Source: an uncultured Treponema sp. (GTDB lineage: Bacteria > Spirochaetota > Spirochaetia > Treponematales > Treponemataceae). From it: DNA of 17,001 nucleotides. The stretch lies in the NCBI GenBank assembly GCA_946611835.1, contig CAMOEE010000028.1:1-17001 (forward strand), given 5' to 3'. This document shows, in pieces, positions 1-7,085 of this stretch (position 1 is its first letter; each line of letters opens with the position of its first letter). The notes under the pieces are model-generated. The model was not told the origin of the DNA, searched no databases, and worked only from the letters and a program-made list of their open reading frames with translations. Position numbers and translations under genes: made by a program.

Positions 1-45
1 AAAATCCTGAATGCCGATGGGCAAAAATCGATCAGCCATAAATAA
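1..45 (+). CDS. Possible C-terminal end of an upstream gene (partial)
   Basis: Frame 1 is open from the window edge and reads KILNADGQKSISHK before a TAA at 43-45. The residue mix is plausible for a protein tail and would fill the space before the polymerase gene. Fourteen codons are too few to identify a family or to exclude chance. Confidence 0.3.
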   Translation, partial: KILNADGQKSISHK

Positions 46-104
46 ATTGTAGCACAGTGAATGAAGATTTGCTATAAAACCAACACCACTAAGCAAAAAT
101 ATGG

Positions 105-110
105 TATACT
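105..110 (+). promoter_or_regulatory. Candidate -10 box for the polymerase/yolD operon
   Basis: TATACT lies 7 bases before the ATG at 118, so a transcript would start almost at the start codon and be close to leaderless. No good -35 is seen at the expected spacing. A TTTGCT/AGCAAA inverted repeat (68-73 and 92-97) lies just upstream and could be an operator. No classical GAAC-N4-GTTC SOS box is visible. The placement argues against translation from the upstream in-frame ATG at 61. Confidence 0.3.
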
Positions 111-117
111 ACTCCAA

Positions 118-1497
118 ATGTCCGAAGAGAAAACCTATATCGCCATTGACCTGAAATCCTTCTATGCCTCTGTTGAATGCCGGGAGCGGGGCCTTAATCC
201 ACTTACCACTAAGCTTGTGGTCGCTGATTCAAGCCGCTCAAGCAAAACGATTTGTCTTGCGGTCACTCCGGCCTTAAAGGCTTACGGGCTTTCCGGGCGC
301 AGTCGTCTTTTTGAGGTGGAGGCCAAGGCCCGCGAAATCAAGCGGCAGACCGGGAAGGCTCTTGAATACATCACGGCTCCTCCCCGCATGGCACTTTACA
401 TTCAGTATTCAGCCCGCATTTACAATATTTATCTCAAATATTTCTCGCCGGAAGACATTCATGTTTATTCCATCGACGAGGTTTTTATTGATGCAAGCTC
501 CTATCTTACGCTTTACAAAACTGATGCCCACTCACTCGCCATCAAAGTCATCAAAAACATTCTCTCTGAAACTGGCATCACTGCCACGGCGGGAATCGCT
601 CCCAACCTTTACCTATGCAAAATCGCCATGGACATTGTGGCCAAGCACATTCCTGCGGACAAAGACGGAGTGAGAATCGCTGAGCTTGACGAAATAACTT
701 ACCGGGAAAAACTCTGGTCTCACAGGCCGCTAACTGACTTCTGGCGTATTGGAAAAGGAATTGCCCGCCGCCTGGAGAAAAAATACATTTTCACAATGGG
801 GGACATTGCCCGCTCTTCCCTCAAAAATCCCAATCTTCTTTATGACGAGTTTGGAATTGATGCAGAAATCCTGATTGACCATGCCTGGGGCTACGAAAAT
901 GTGGGCATGAAGGACATCAAAAACTACAAAAGCACGGCAAAATCCCTTACCAGCGGGCAGGTTCTCCAGAGGCCCTATTCTTTTGATGAAGGAAAAATCA
1001 TCGTGCGGGAAATGGCAGAGCTTTTAGCCCTGGATTTGTTTGAAAAAAATCTTGTCACAAGCTCGGTTACTTTGCAGGTGGGCTACGACATCGACGGAAT
1101 CCCGGAGAATTTTGACGGGGATTTTGTAAGTGATTTTTACGGCCGGATTGTTCCAAAGCCTGCCCACGGCTCAATTTTTGTGGGCGATGACACAAATTCC
1201 TCAAAGGCAATCGTCGAAGGTTTTGTAAGCCTTTATGAGCGCATTGTAAATCCTGCATTAAAAGTGAGGCGATTCAATATTTCTGCCAGTGAAGTAAAAA
1301 ATCAGTCTGAGAGGGAAGCCAGTCTTTTTGACAGTCTTGAAGAAAATCTCCCTGACAAAAAAGAAGAGAGTCTTCAGCAGGCCAGGCAGGCAATCATTAA
1401 AAAATTCGGGAAAAATGCGATTTTAAAAGGAACGAACCTGCAGGAAAGCGCAATGACAATCGAAAGAAACAAACAGATTGGAGGCCACAAGGCATGA
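118..1497 (+). CDS. Y-family translesion DNA polymerase, UvrX/YqjW-like
   Basis: This is an error-prone DNA polymerase that would copy past lesions in the cytoplasm. With the start at 118 it has 459 residues. The palm motifs are clear: IDLKSFYASVE (residues 10-20, metal ligand D11) and YSIDEVFIDAS (117-127, D120 and E121). GIAPNLYLCKIAMD (159-172) matches the conserved fingers/palm motif. The little-finger region carries a VPKPAHGSIF stretch and an LKVRRFNISA stretch typical of the Firmicute UvrX/YqjW group rather than E. coli DinB. The frame is open back to an ATG at 61, but family members begin near IAIDLKSF and a TATACT box sits between the two ATGs, so 118 is preferred. It overlaps the next gene by ATGA, so the two are probably co-translated. 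The family and catalytic competence are secure; the exact start is not. Confidence 0.93.
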   Translation: MSEEKTYIAIDLKSFYASVECRERGLNPLTTKLVVADSSRSSKTICLAVTPALKAYGLSGRSRLFEVEAKAREIKRQTGKALEYITAPPRMALYIQYSARIYNIYLKYFSPEDIHVYSIDEVFIDASSYLTLYKTDAHSLAIKVIKNILSETGITATAGIAPNLYLCKIAMDIVAKHIPADKDGVRIAELDEITYREKLWSHRPLTDFWRIGKGIARRLEKKYIFTMGDIARSSLKNPNLLYDEFGIDAEILIDHAWGYENVGMKDIKNYKSTAKSLTSGQVLQRPYSFDEGKIIVREMAELLALDLFEKNLVTSSVTLQVGYDIDGIPENFDGDFVSDFYGRIVPKPAHGSIFVGDDTNSSKAIVEGFVSLYERIVNPALKVRRFNISASEVKNQSEREASLFDSLEENLPDKKEESLQQARQAIIKKFGKNAILKGTNLQESAMTIERNKQIGGHKA

Positions 1498-1697
1498 AAT
1501 ACGATGACATAATCAATACCAGATGGCCGCCAGAAAGATCAGACTTTAATCACCCCAGAATGCCCGTAAGTCAGCGGGCAAAAATCTTTCTCCCTTTTGC
1601 GGCCTTGACCGGCTACGAAAAGGCTCTCGAAGAAACCTTAAAAAGGGCGGTCGAAGAAATGGAAGAAAAACCGGGCGACAACTTAGGGAAGTGCTGA
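1494..1697 (+). CDS. YolD-like small protein, probable polymerase partner
   Basis: This 67-residue protein carries the YolD-like core: HPRMPVSQRAK followed by FAALTGYEKALEETLK (residues about 20-49). In Firmicutes YolD-like proteins are encoded next to UvrX/YqjW polymerases. From that context they have been predicted to replace UmuD as the regulatory partner of the polymerase; that is a published prediction, not shown here. The gene starts inside the polymerase stop codon (ATGA at 1494-1497), which fits a stoichiometric partnership. The last residues (GKC) and the TGA stop are encoded by the left arm of a 12-bp palindrome, so the native tail may have been changed. Confidence 0.85.
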   Translation: MKYDDIINTRWPPERSDFNHPRMPVSQRAKIFLPFAALTGYEKALEETLKRAVEEMEEKPGDNLGKC

Positions 1698-1729
1698 TTA
1701 ACACTTGTCGCGATTACTCAGCACTTCCC
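1686..1729. terminator. 12-bp perfect hairpin containing the yolD-like stop codon
   Basis: The arms GGGAAGTGCTGA (1686-1697) and TCAGCACTTCCC (1718-1729) pair perfectly around a 20-base loop. The TGA in the left arm is the stop codon of the YolD-like gene. There is no T tract after the stem, so this may be a palindromic repeat or a processing or stability structure rather than a simple intrinsic terminator. Confidence 0.55.
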
Positions 1730-1733
1730 GACA

Positions 1734-1765
1734 AATTGCCGTAACTCTCTGAGTTACGGACAATT
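1734..1765. repeat. Second hairpin of a three-hairpin array
   Basis: CCGTAACTC (1739-1747) and GAGTTACGG (1751-1759) pair around a three-base TCT loop. The stem extends by AATTG/CAATT past one bulged A (1760). It lies 4 bases after the first hairpin. Confidence 0.5.
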
Positions 1766-1781
1766 AGCAACATTCAATGAG

Positions 1782-1817
1782 AACAATGATTAATTCTCCA
1801 TTGAATTAATCATTGTT
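1782..1817. terminator. 15-bp perfect hairpin between convergent genes
   Basis: AACAATGATTAATTC (1782-1796) and GAATTAATCATTGTT (1803-1817) pair perfectly around a six-base loop. It begins 4 bases beyond the stop of the minus-strand membrane protein and also ends the plus-strand unit. It probably works as a bidirectional terminator, although neither side has a long T run. Confidence 0.6.
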
Positions 1818-1820
1818 TCC

Positions 1821-2060
1821 TTATAATACAGCCTTTAGTATAGCAATCAATACGCAGGCTCCAGCAATGTCGAGAATGAACTGAACGACCTTATTCTTGA
1901 CTTTGAGGGCAGAACCCAAAAATCCACCGATGACAGAGCCGACGATACCCACGAGAACGCAGACGGCGAAACCGACCAGCGTACTTCCGCCGAAGCTGAA
2001 GCCCATAAAAAATCCACCAAGCAGACCGACGATGAGACCCATAAGGATTGTAACAAGCAT
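1821..2060 (-). CDS. Small glycine-rich membrane protein, GlsB/YeaQ/YmgE-like
   Basis: This 79-residue protein is almost wholly hydrophobic, with glycine-rich segments at about residues 3-20, 27-50 and 58-78. The GLIVGLLGGF and VGIVGSVIGGFLGSAL blocks resemble the GlsB/YeaQ/YmgE (transglycosylase-associated) family. Those proteins are small inner-membrane proteins, often stress-linked, without a proven biochemical role. A strong GGAGGT (2068-2073) lies 7 bases before the ATG, so this frame is preferred over overlapping ones. It is transcribed convergently with the polymerase unit and divergently from the next lipoprotein. The membrane nature is certain from composition; the family call is by resemblance. 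Confidence 0.72.
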   Translation of the reverse strand: MLVTILMGLIVGLLGGFFMGFSFGGSTLVGFAVCVLVGIVGSVIGGFLGSALKVKNKVVQFILDIAGACVLIAILKAVL

Positions 2061-2120
2061 TTTTTTACCTCCAAAACTTGTAAATTATCAATAAATATTC
2101 TATATCAAAGCTTAAGAATC

Positions 2121-2129
2121 TGCTATAAT
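2121..2129 (+). promoter_or_regulatory. Extended -10 promoter for the thioredoxin-like lipoprotein
   Basis: TGCTATAAT has a perfect -10 hexamer (2124-2129) with the TGn extension, 18 bases before the ATG at 2148. The -35 region is weak, which is usual for extended -10 promoters. The short leader (about 12 bases) has no obvious Shine-Dalgarno sequence. Confidence 0.55.
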
Positions 2130-2147
2130 TTTTTTATTGGTATCATT

Positions 2148-3098
2148 ATGAAAAAGTTAATTTCAATTTTTACGGTGATCACACTTTCACTCACCCTTAT
2201 CTCTTGCGGAGCTAACATCGATTCTTCTACATGGGTTTCAGATTTCAATGGAGCAAAAAAAGTTGCTCAGGATGATAACAAAAAGATTCTCCTCTTTTTC
2301 AGCGAAGACGAGGGTGACGGGATCAGCGCCCAGCTTAAAGAAAGCGTTTTCAACACCGAAGATTTTCTCAAGGCTTACACCGAAAAATATGTTCTTGTAA
2401 ACATCGACTTGTCTAAAAGCCGCTACGAAAACGCCCAGGATAATCTTAAAAACGATTTGATTTTGTTCGAACGATACAATGCTTCAGGCATTCCATCTTT
2501 CCTGATTCTCTCAAAAGAAGGTTATGTAATCACAAAACTTGCTTTTGATTCAACAACGGATTTGGATTCAGCACGAATCACGATTTCTGAAGCAGAGGAA
2601 CAAATCCGCTCTTTTGATGAGCAGCTTGCAAAAACAGAAAATGGGAGTGTCGAAGAACGTCTTGCCGCAATCAACAAAATTATTGACGAAGCCAGCCCTG
2701 AATACGGGCATCTTCTTTCACCTCTCTGCAAGCTCTACCTCTCTTTGGACAAAAAAAATACATCGGGAGAGTGTGCAAAACATCTTTTCGCAATCAGCTA
2801 CGCAAACGCAACAGAATCTTTTATCAAAGATGAGCCTGAAAAGGCAGTCGAAGAATATGAAGCTCTCTCAAAAAACAAATTTCTCGATGATTCAGAAAAA
2901 CAGATGGCTTTGTACACTGCCGGTTATCTTCTTGCACAAAGCGGCTCAACGGACTACGAAAGGGTAAAGGACTATTTCCAAAAAGCCTACGATGCCGCTC
3001 CAGATTCAGAAGATGGTCAGAACATCAAAATGGCAATCAATATGGTTCAGATGCGTATTGACGGTGAGGGTGATGCAGCCCCACAAGAAGAAAAATAA
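2148..3098 (+). CDS. Lipoprotein with CXXC-less thioredoxin-like domain and helical tail
   Basis: The 316-residue precursor starts with a lipoprotein signal peptide; the lipobox LISC puts the lipidated cysteine at residue 20. Residues about 30-130 look like a thioredoxin fold: a KKILLFF strand, a YVLVNIDLS strand, and SGIPSFLIL with the cis-proline (P116). Where the CXXC motif should follow the first strand the sequence is SEDEGDG, so no redox cysteines exist and dithiol chemistry is not expected. Residues about 145-300 are helical with TPR-like spacing (AVEEYEAL, YFQKAYDAAPDSE), which suggests protein binding. It would sit on the periplasmic or outer face of a membrane. The stop is followed at once by a hairpin repeat array. 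A chaperone or scaffold role is an inference. Confidence 0.78.
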   Translation: MKKLISIFTVITLSLTLISCGANIDSSTWVSDFNGAKKVAQDDNKKILLFFSEDEGDGISAQLKESVFNTEDFLKAYTEKYVLVNIDLSKSRYENAQDNLKNDLILFERYNASGIPSFLILSKEGYVITKLAFDSTTDLDSARITISEAEEQIRSFDEQLAKTENGSVEERLAAINKIIDEASPEYGHLLSPLCKLYLSLDKKNTSGECAKHLFAISYANATESFIKDEPEKAVEEYEALSKNKFLDDSEKQMALYTAGYLLAQSGSTDYERVKDYFQKAYDAAPDSEDGQNIKMAINMVQMRIDGEGDAAPQEEK

Positions 3099-3159
3099 GG
3101 GCGTTCAAATAACGCCGACAATTATGGGCGTTCAAATAACGCCGAAAATTAAGGGCGTT
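3099..3159 (+). repeat. 27-bp tandem hairpin repeat, 2.3 copies
   Basis: Units at 3099-3125 and 3126-3152 match at 25 of 27 positions, and a third begins at 3153 (GGGCGTT). Each unit contains GGCGTT-CAAAT-AACGCC, a 6-bp stem with a 5-base loop. The array starts on the first base after the lipoprotein stop codon. Confidence 0.8.
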
Positions 3160-3262
3160 ACCCTGCTTCGCAGGGTCGGGCTTTCCGGGGTTCCGCTAAC
3201 GCTGCATTGCGTCGTTCGCTGCGCTCTCTAAGCAACGGCTACGCCGCCCCTACAATCCCTAA
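3153..3262. repeat. GC-rich palindromic intergenic element
   Basis: This stretch is clearly richer in GC than its surroundings and is non-coding. It starts with GGGCGTT and a perfect 7-bp hairpin, ACCCTGC (3160-3166) against GCAGGGT (3170-3176). It ends close to the ribosome binding site of the next gene. It has the look of a dispersed repeat, but copy number cannot be judged from one window. Confidence 0.5.
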
Positions 3263-3276
3263 CGCTATGGAGAAAC

Positions 3277-4605
3277 ATGGACGATTATCCATCCAGTAAA
3301 CTGATAATTCTTTTTATTCTCGCTGCTGTCTGTATCACGCTTTCCTCGCTTTTTTCGGCCAGTGAAAGCGCCTTTTTGGGCTTAAACAAGCTCCGTGTAC
3401 ATTTTTTGCGTGAAAAGGGAGACAAACGGGCGACGAGGGCCGGGAAACTTCTTGAGCGAAAAGAAGAGCTTCTTAACATGCTCCTTGTCGGCAACGAAAT
3501 CGTAAATGTCGCTCTTTCCGTAATCCTTACTTCGATTTTTCTACGCCTCTTCGGACCTGCGGGCTTACCAATCGCAACATTCATAGCAACCGTTCTTCTT
3601 TTGATTTTTGGAGAAATCACTCCCAAAAGCGTAACCACCTCCCATCCTGAGACCTGTGCCTTTGCCCTGAGCGGTTTCGTAAAATTTTTCTTCTATTTGT
3701 TAAGACCTTTTGTGATTTTCTTTACTTTTATTTCCCGTGGAATCCTTCGGCTTTTTGGAATCAGCACAAAGAAAAAGGCCGTCTCTTTCACTGAGGACGA
3801 AATAAAAACTCTGATTGATGTCGGTGGCGAAGAAGGCGTCCTTGAGGATGGCGAAAAAAAGATGATGAACCGGGTCTTCAAATTCACTGATTTGAACGCA
3901 ACTGACATTATGATTCCCCGCCTCAAAGTAATCTGCATCAACCCCAACATGAGCTACCGTGATGTGGTTCAGCTTTCGGAGCGAACAAGAATCTCAAAGT
4001 TCCCGGTCTACGAAAACGATGATATCGACAACATAATCGGCGTACTTTATGTCAAAGACATGCTCTTTTTTACAGAAGTCCGTGAAGATTTTTCCGTCCG
4101 AAAGGTCATGCGTCCTCCGCTTTTCATCCCCGGAACCACAAAAATGTCCTCGATTCAGGAACTCCTGCACGAAAATCACCAGAGTTTTGCAATCGTAATC
4201 GATGAATACTCAGGCACCGACGGAATCCTTACAATCGAAGACATCGAACAGGAAATTTTCGGAGCTGTTATTGATGATGTTTACCATGCTGTCGAAGAAA
4301 AGTCAGTAGAGCCAAATGAATCAGAAGAATTCTGCTCGATTTCTATTGACGGCTCAACCCGCCTGATTGATTTGGAAGACTCCCTGCGAATCAAACTCGA
4401 ATCAAAAATGAACGAGACAATCGCAGGCTACATCTGCGAAAAACTTGAGCGAATCCCGATGGCAGGCGAAAGCATCGAGGAAGGCAGCTACATTTTCACT
4501 GTAGAAAGACTTGAAGGTCACAGAATCGCAAAGGTTCATGTTGAAAAAGTCCAGGAATCAAGCGAAGACAGCGAAGATTCAAATAAAGACGGAGAGACCG
4601 AATGA
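3277..4605 (+). CDS. CNNM/CorC (hemolysin-family) transporter protein, first paralogue
   Basis: This 442-residue membrane protein has the full CNNM/CorC layout: a DUF21 transmembrane domain (about residues 8-160), a CBS pair (about 205-335) and a C-terminal CorC_HlyC domain (about 345-430). Conserved membrane motifs are present: SASES (27-31), VGN with a downstream N (71-77) and FGEITPK (111-117). The CBS pair keeps IGVLYVKDML and the nucleotide-type EYSGTDGILTIEDI. Family members are linked to magnesium or cobalt efflux and resistance; TlyC-type names are historical. GGAGA at 3269-3273 supports the start. Its stop overlaps the next gene by ATGA, and the acidic tail (SSEDSEDSNKD) is probably disordered. 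Confidence 0.92.
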   Translation: MDDYPSSKLIILFILAAVCITLSSLFSASESAFLGLNKLRVHFLREKGDKRATRAGKLLERKEELLNMLLVGNEIVNVALSVILTSIFLRLFGPAGLPIATFIATVLLLIFGEITPKSVTTSHPETCAFALSGFVKFFFYLLRPFVIFFTFISRGILRLFGISTKKKAVSFTEDEIKTLIDVGGEEGVLEDGEKKMMNRVFKFTDLNATDIMIPRLKVICINPNMSYRDVVQLSERTRISKFPVYENDDIDNIIGVLYVKDMLFFTEVREDFSVRKVMRPPLFIPGTTKMSSIQELLHENHQSFAIVIDEYSGTDGILTIEDIEQEIFGAVIDDVYHAVEEKSVEPNESEEFCSISIDGSTRLIDLEDSLRIKLESKMNETIAGYICEKLERIPMAGESIEEGSYIFTVERLEGHRIAKVHVEKVQESSEDSEDSNKDGETE

Positions 4606-5954
4606 ACGAAGCAAATATAATCACTGAAATCATTCTCCCAGCAGCCTCTATTGCTCTTCTTGTCGGCGTGGTAGCTTTTTTTGCCGGAAGCGAGACAGCC
4701 TATCTCTCAATCACCCGCCTCATGCTCCGTCATCTGCAAAAAAAAGATGCTTCCGGCAAAAAAAATTCACCGGCAAAAAGAATCACTTACCTCAAAAAAG
4801 ACACGAACCGGCTTCTTTCCCTCATTTTGATTGGAATAAATTTTGTTACTTCTCTTGTTTCTGGTCTGGCTGCTGCTCTTGCTATTAAGCTTCTTGGAAA
4901 CAAGGGTGCGACAATCGCAACTTTCACAATTTCCTTCATTTTGATTATTTTCGGTGAGATTGTGCCAAAAACAATTGCGGCCGTTCACCCTGTTGGTTTC
5001 GCTTCATTCACAGCAGGGGCTTTGATTTTCCTTCAAAAAGTATTTTTCCCCATCGTGTGGATTTTCTCTAAAATCACAGACGGAATAACAAAGGCCCTCC
5101 AGGTCTTCTTCAAAAATTCCAAGGAACTGATTACTGAGGAAGAGCTGAAATCACTGATTGAGATTGGTGCAAAAGAGGGAACCCTTGAAGCCGGCGAAAA
5201 AAAGATGCTCTACAAGATTTTTGACTTCACCGACCTTCACATCAAGGACATCATGCGCCACAGAAGCCTGGTTCAGTATATCCCGATTGATGCTGATTAT
5301 GATGAAATCGTAAAGATTTTTGCCCTATCTGGCTATTCTCGGCTCCCTGTTTGTAACGGAGATTTTTCAAATGTCGAGGGAATGTTATTTTACAAAACAG
5401 TCCTGCTGAAAGCACCGTCAAAAGAAATGAATTTCGTGCGCTCAAGGAAATCTTTTGCCAGAAGACACATGCATCCGACTCTTTTTGTTCCCGAAACTCT
5501 TTATGCGACTGAACTTTTACAGAAATTCAAGGCTGAGAAACAGAATTTTGCAATCGCTGTTGATGAAAACGGCTCAAATTCTGGAATTGTCACGATGGAC
5601 GATATTTTGCGCGCTGTTTTTGGGCGCAGCATCAACTCAATCCACAATGAAACGCCACCCGAAAACAGAATTCACCCGGTCTCAATCACGGAATATATAG
5701 TTCCGGGCGATATCAAAATCGACGATACCAATGAACTTCTTGATTTGGATTTGGAAAGCGAAAATTACACGACTTTTGGCGGCTGGCTCCTGGAAGAGTT
5801 CGGCGAGCTGCCTGAAATCGGGGCAATCCTTAAAAAAGACGGCGTGATTTATAAAATAGAAGAACAAAGCCAGCGGCGAATTCAGAGCGTACGGGTGATT
5901 CTCCCGCATGCCCCAGCCACGGTAAAACGAGCGGGCGTTGCGGGCGGCGTTTGA
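4602..5954 (+). CDS. CNNM/CorC (hemolysin-family) protein, second divergent paralogue
   Basis: This 450-residue paralogue follows the first through an ATGA overlap. The DUF21 domain spans about residues 8-165 (AGSETAYLS at 28-36, FGEIVPK at 117-123), the CBS pair about 210-345 and the CorC_HlyC domain about 355-432. It is less canonical than its neighbour. The membrane motif reads IGINFVTS instead of VGNEIVNV, the first CBS has EGMLFYKTVLL where KD is expected, and the second has ENGSNSGIVTMDDI. Tight coupling of a canonical and a divergent copy suggests a heterodimer or a regulatory partner (inference). The last 15 or so residues (PHAPATVKRAGVAGGV) run into a GC-rich palindromic repeat that supplies the TGA. 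Confidence 0.9.
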   Translation: MNEANIITEIILPAASIALLVGVVAFFAGSETAYLSITRLMLRHLQKKDASGKKNSPAKRITYLKKDTNRLLSLILIGINFVTSLVSGLAAALAIKLLGNKGATIATFTISFILIIFGEIVPKTIAAVHPVGFASFTAGALIFLQKVFFPIVWIFSKITDGITKALQVFFKNSKELITEEELKSLIEIGAKEGTLEAGEKKMLYKIFDFTDLHIKDIMRHRSLVQYIPIDADYDEIVKIFALSGYSRLPVCNGDFSNVEGMLFYKTVLLKAPSKEMNFVRSRKSFARRHMHPTLFVPETLYATELLQKFKAEKQNFAIAVDENGSNSGIVTMDDILRAVFGRSINSIHNETPPENRIHPVSITEYIVPGDIKIDDTNELLDLDLESENYTTFGGWLLEEFGELPEIGAILKKDGVIYKIEEQSQRRIQSVRVILPHAPATVKRAGVAGGV

Positions 5955-5999
5955 GCCCACAGAGTGGGGTGTGACGCAACGCCTGCAGAGCATAGCTCT
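5934..5999. repeat. Nested palindromic repeat at the 3' end of the second CNNM gene
   Basis: GGCGTTGCG (5934-5942) pairs with CGCAACGCC (5975-5983), enclosing a smaller hairpin CCCAC-AGA-GTGGG (5956-5968). Another hairpin follows, AGAGC-ATA-GCTCT (5987-5999). The outer left arm is coding and the TGA stop (5952-5954) lies inside the structure. The composition resembles the GC-rich element near 3160. Confidence 0.6.
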
Positions 6000-6012
6000 T
6001 TGGAGACTCACT

Positions 6013-6035
6013 AAAAACGCTTCTCAAGCGTTTTT
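6013..6035. terminator. Bidirectional intrinsic terminator
   Basis: AAAAACGCTT (6013-6022) pairs with AAGCGTTTTT (6026-6035) around CTC. The stem has a run of T on each strand, and it lies between convergent genes, so it can end both the CNNM pair and the minus-strand hydrolase operon. Confidence 0.8.
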
Positions 6036-6073
6036 GCCCTGCTAACGCAGTGCCCGTTCCCTAGGTGCGGCAC

Positions 6074-6093
6074 AGGGGAGATACCTCTCCCCT
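6074..6093. terminator. 8-bp hairpin touching the hydrolase stop codon
   Basis: AGGGGAGA (6074-6081) pairs with TCTCCCCT (6086-6093) around a 4-base loop. Its last base is part of the hydrolase stop codon (6093-6095). It has no T tract; the stronger terminator at 6013-6035 lies downstream on the minus strand. Confidence 0.45.
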
Positions 6094-7049
6094 TACTTTA
6101 ACTTACAAAAATTAACGATACTCTTCTTGTAGCCCTCTTCGTCAATCATGTACTCGATTCCGTGAGGGGCATTTTCCACCAGATACAGGCTTTTTTCACT
6201 CGTGCAATACTGGAAATTTGCAATCGTCATCTCAATCGGAACATACGAATCGGCGGTTCCGTGAATAAAAAGAACGGGAATCTTGTTGTTGCGCAATCCC
6301 TTAAAAGTGTCGTATTCCTCAAAATCAAAATCAGCCATAAGATTTGCCATAAGGTTTGCCGCAGCTATCATCAACCGTGGAAGAGGCAAATTTCTGTCTT
6401 TTTTGGCGACCTTCCAGATGATTTCATAAGGAGATGTAAAACCACAGTCAGCGACCACAGCCTGAATATTCGATGGCAGCTCAAGGCCAAGGCTCATCAA
6501 AACTGTAGCGCAGCCCATCGAGATTCCTTCGACATAAACGGGATTTTCTGCCCCGTAAATCTCGTTGACTTTTGTAAGCCAGTCGCGTACATCGTAACGC
6601 TCTTTTATACCAAAAGTGATGTATTTTCCTTCACTTTTTCCGTGCGCACGCTGATAAGGAAGAACGATGTTGTAGCCAAGCTCATGCAGGAATTTTGCGA
6701 TTGTCGCATAAGTTCTGAGCGGAACCGACTGATGACCGTGAATCAAAAGCCAAGTACCCTTTGCATTTTCTGCACGGAGATTGTAAGCGACCAGCTTAAG
6801 ACCGTCAAAAGACTGAATCTCTATTTCTTCTGGATTTTGTGAATAAAACCATTCGCTGTCAGCAATGTTCTTCTGTAAATTCTCGTCGTTCTTAAAAGTC
6901 TTGAGATTGTCAAAAGGCTGACTGCGCCGGGTAAAATTCGGCTTGAACATAGCAAAATAAACACTAGCGATAAAAATCACACAAAGGGCAATAAAAATCC
7001 CAATCGGGAGTGCAATCTGCTTGATAAGAGTCTTAGTTTCTTTTTTCAT
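6093..7049 (-). CDS. Membrane-anchored alpha/beta hydrolase
   Basis: This 318-residue serine hydrolase has one N-terminal membrane helix (residues about 11-34), probably leaving the catalytic domain outside the cytoplasm. The alpha/beta hydrolase landmarks are all present: LLIHGHQS (101-108, oxyanion region), the nucleophile elbow GISMG with Ser177 (175-179), VLFIHGTADSYVP with Asp267, and APHGIEY with His296. It resembles the BEM46/YqkD-type group; the substrate is unknown and could be an ester or peptide. It follows the RNA hydrolase gene by 36 bases on the same strand. That spacer is a GAAA-rich imperfect repeat giving only a weak ribosome binding site. Confidence 0.88.
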   Translation of the reverse strand: MKKETKTLIKQIALPIGIFIALCVIFIASVYFAMFKPNFTRRSQPFDNLKTFKNDENLQKNIADSEWFYSQNPEEIEIQSFDGLKLVAYNLRAENAKGTWLLIHGHQSVPLRTYATIAKFLHELGYNIVLPYQRAHGKSEGKYITFGIKERYDVRDWLTKVNEIYGAENPVYVEGISMGCATVLMSLGLELPSNIQAVVADCGFTSPYEIIWKVAKKDRNLPLPRLMIAAANLMANLMADFDFEEYDTFKGLRNNKIPVLFIHGTADSYVPIEMTIANFQYCTSEKSLYLVENAPHGIEYMIDEEGYKKSIVNFCKLK

Positions 7050-7085
7050 CTTTCAACTTTCCGTTTTCAGTTTTCCGCTTTCAAC
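7050..7085. repeat. Short purine/pyrimidine-biased imperfect repeat spacer
   Basis: The spacer between the two minus-strand genes consists of CTTTCAACTTTCCG and CAGTTTTCCGCTTTCAAC variants. Read on the coding strand it is a GTTGAAAG/GGAAAA repeat. It provides the only ribosome-binding-like bases for the hydrolase gene (GGAAAG). Confidence 0.5.

Noticed and set aside
61..117. In-frame N-terminal extension of the polymerase starting at ATG 61
   Set aside because: Family members start near the IAIDLKSF motif and a TATACT box lies within the extension. The start at 118 is more likely, though not proven.
84..213. 10-base direct repeat ACCACTAAGC at two places
   Set aside because: One copy is in coding sequence with normal codons; a 10-base match is plausible by chance.
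3099..3159. CRISPR array
   Set aside because: The units are directly tandem with no spacers, only 2.3 copies, and no cas genes are nearby.
2992..3231. 79-codon open frame through the lipoprotein 3' end and repeats
   Set aside because: It overlaps a well-supported gene in another frame and translates repetitive hairpins, with no protein-like features.
6162..6842. 226-codon plus-strand open frame
   Set aside because: It is antisense to the alpha/beta hydrolase, whose catalytic motifs are complete, and shows no family pattern.
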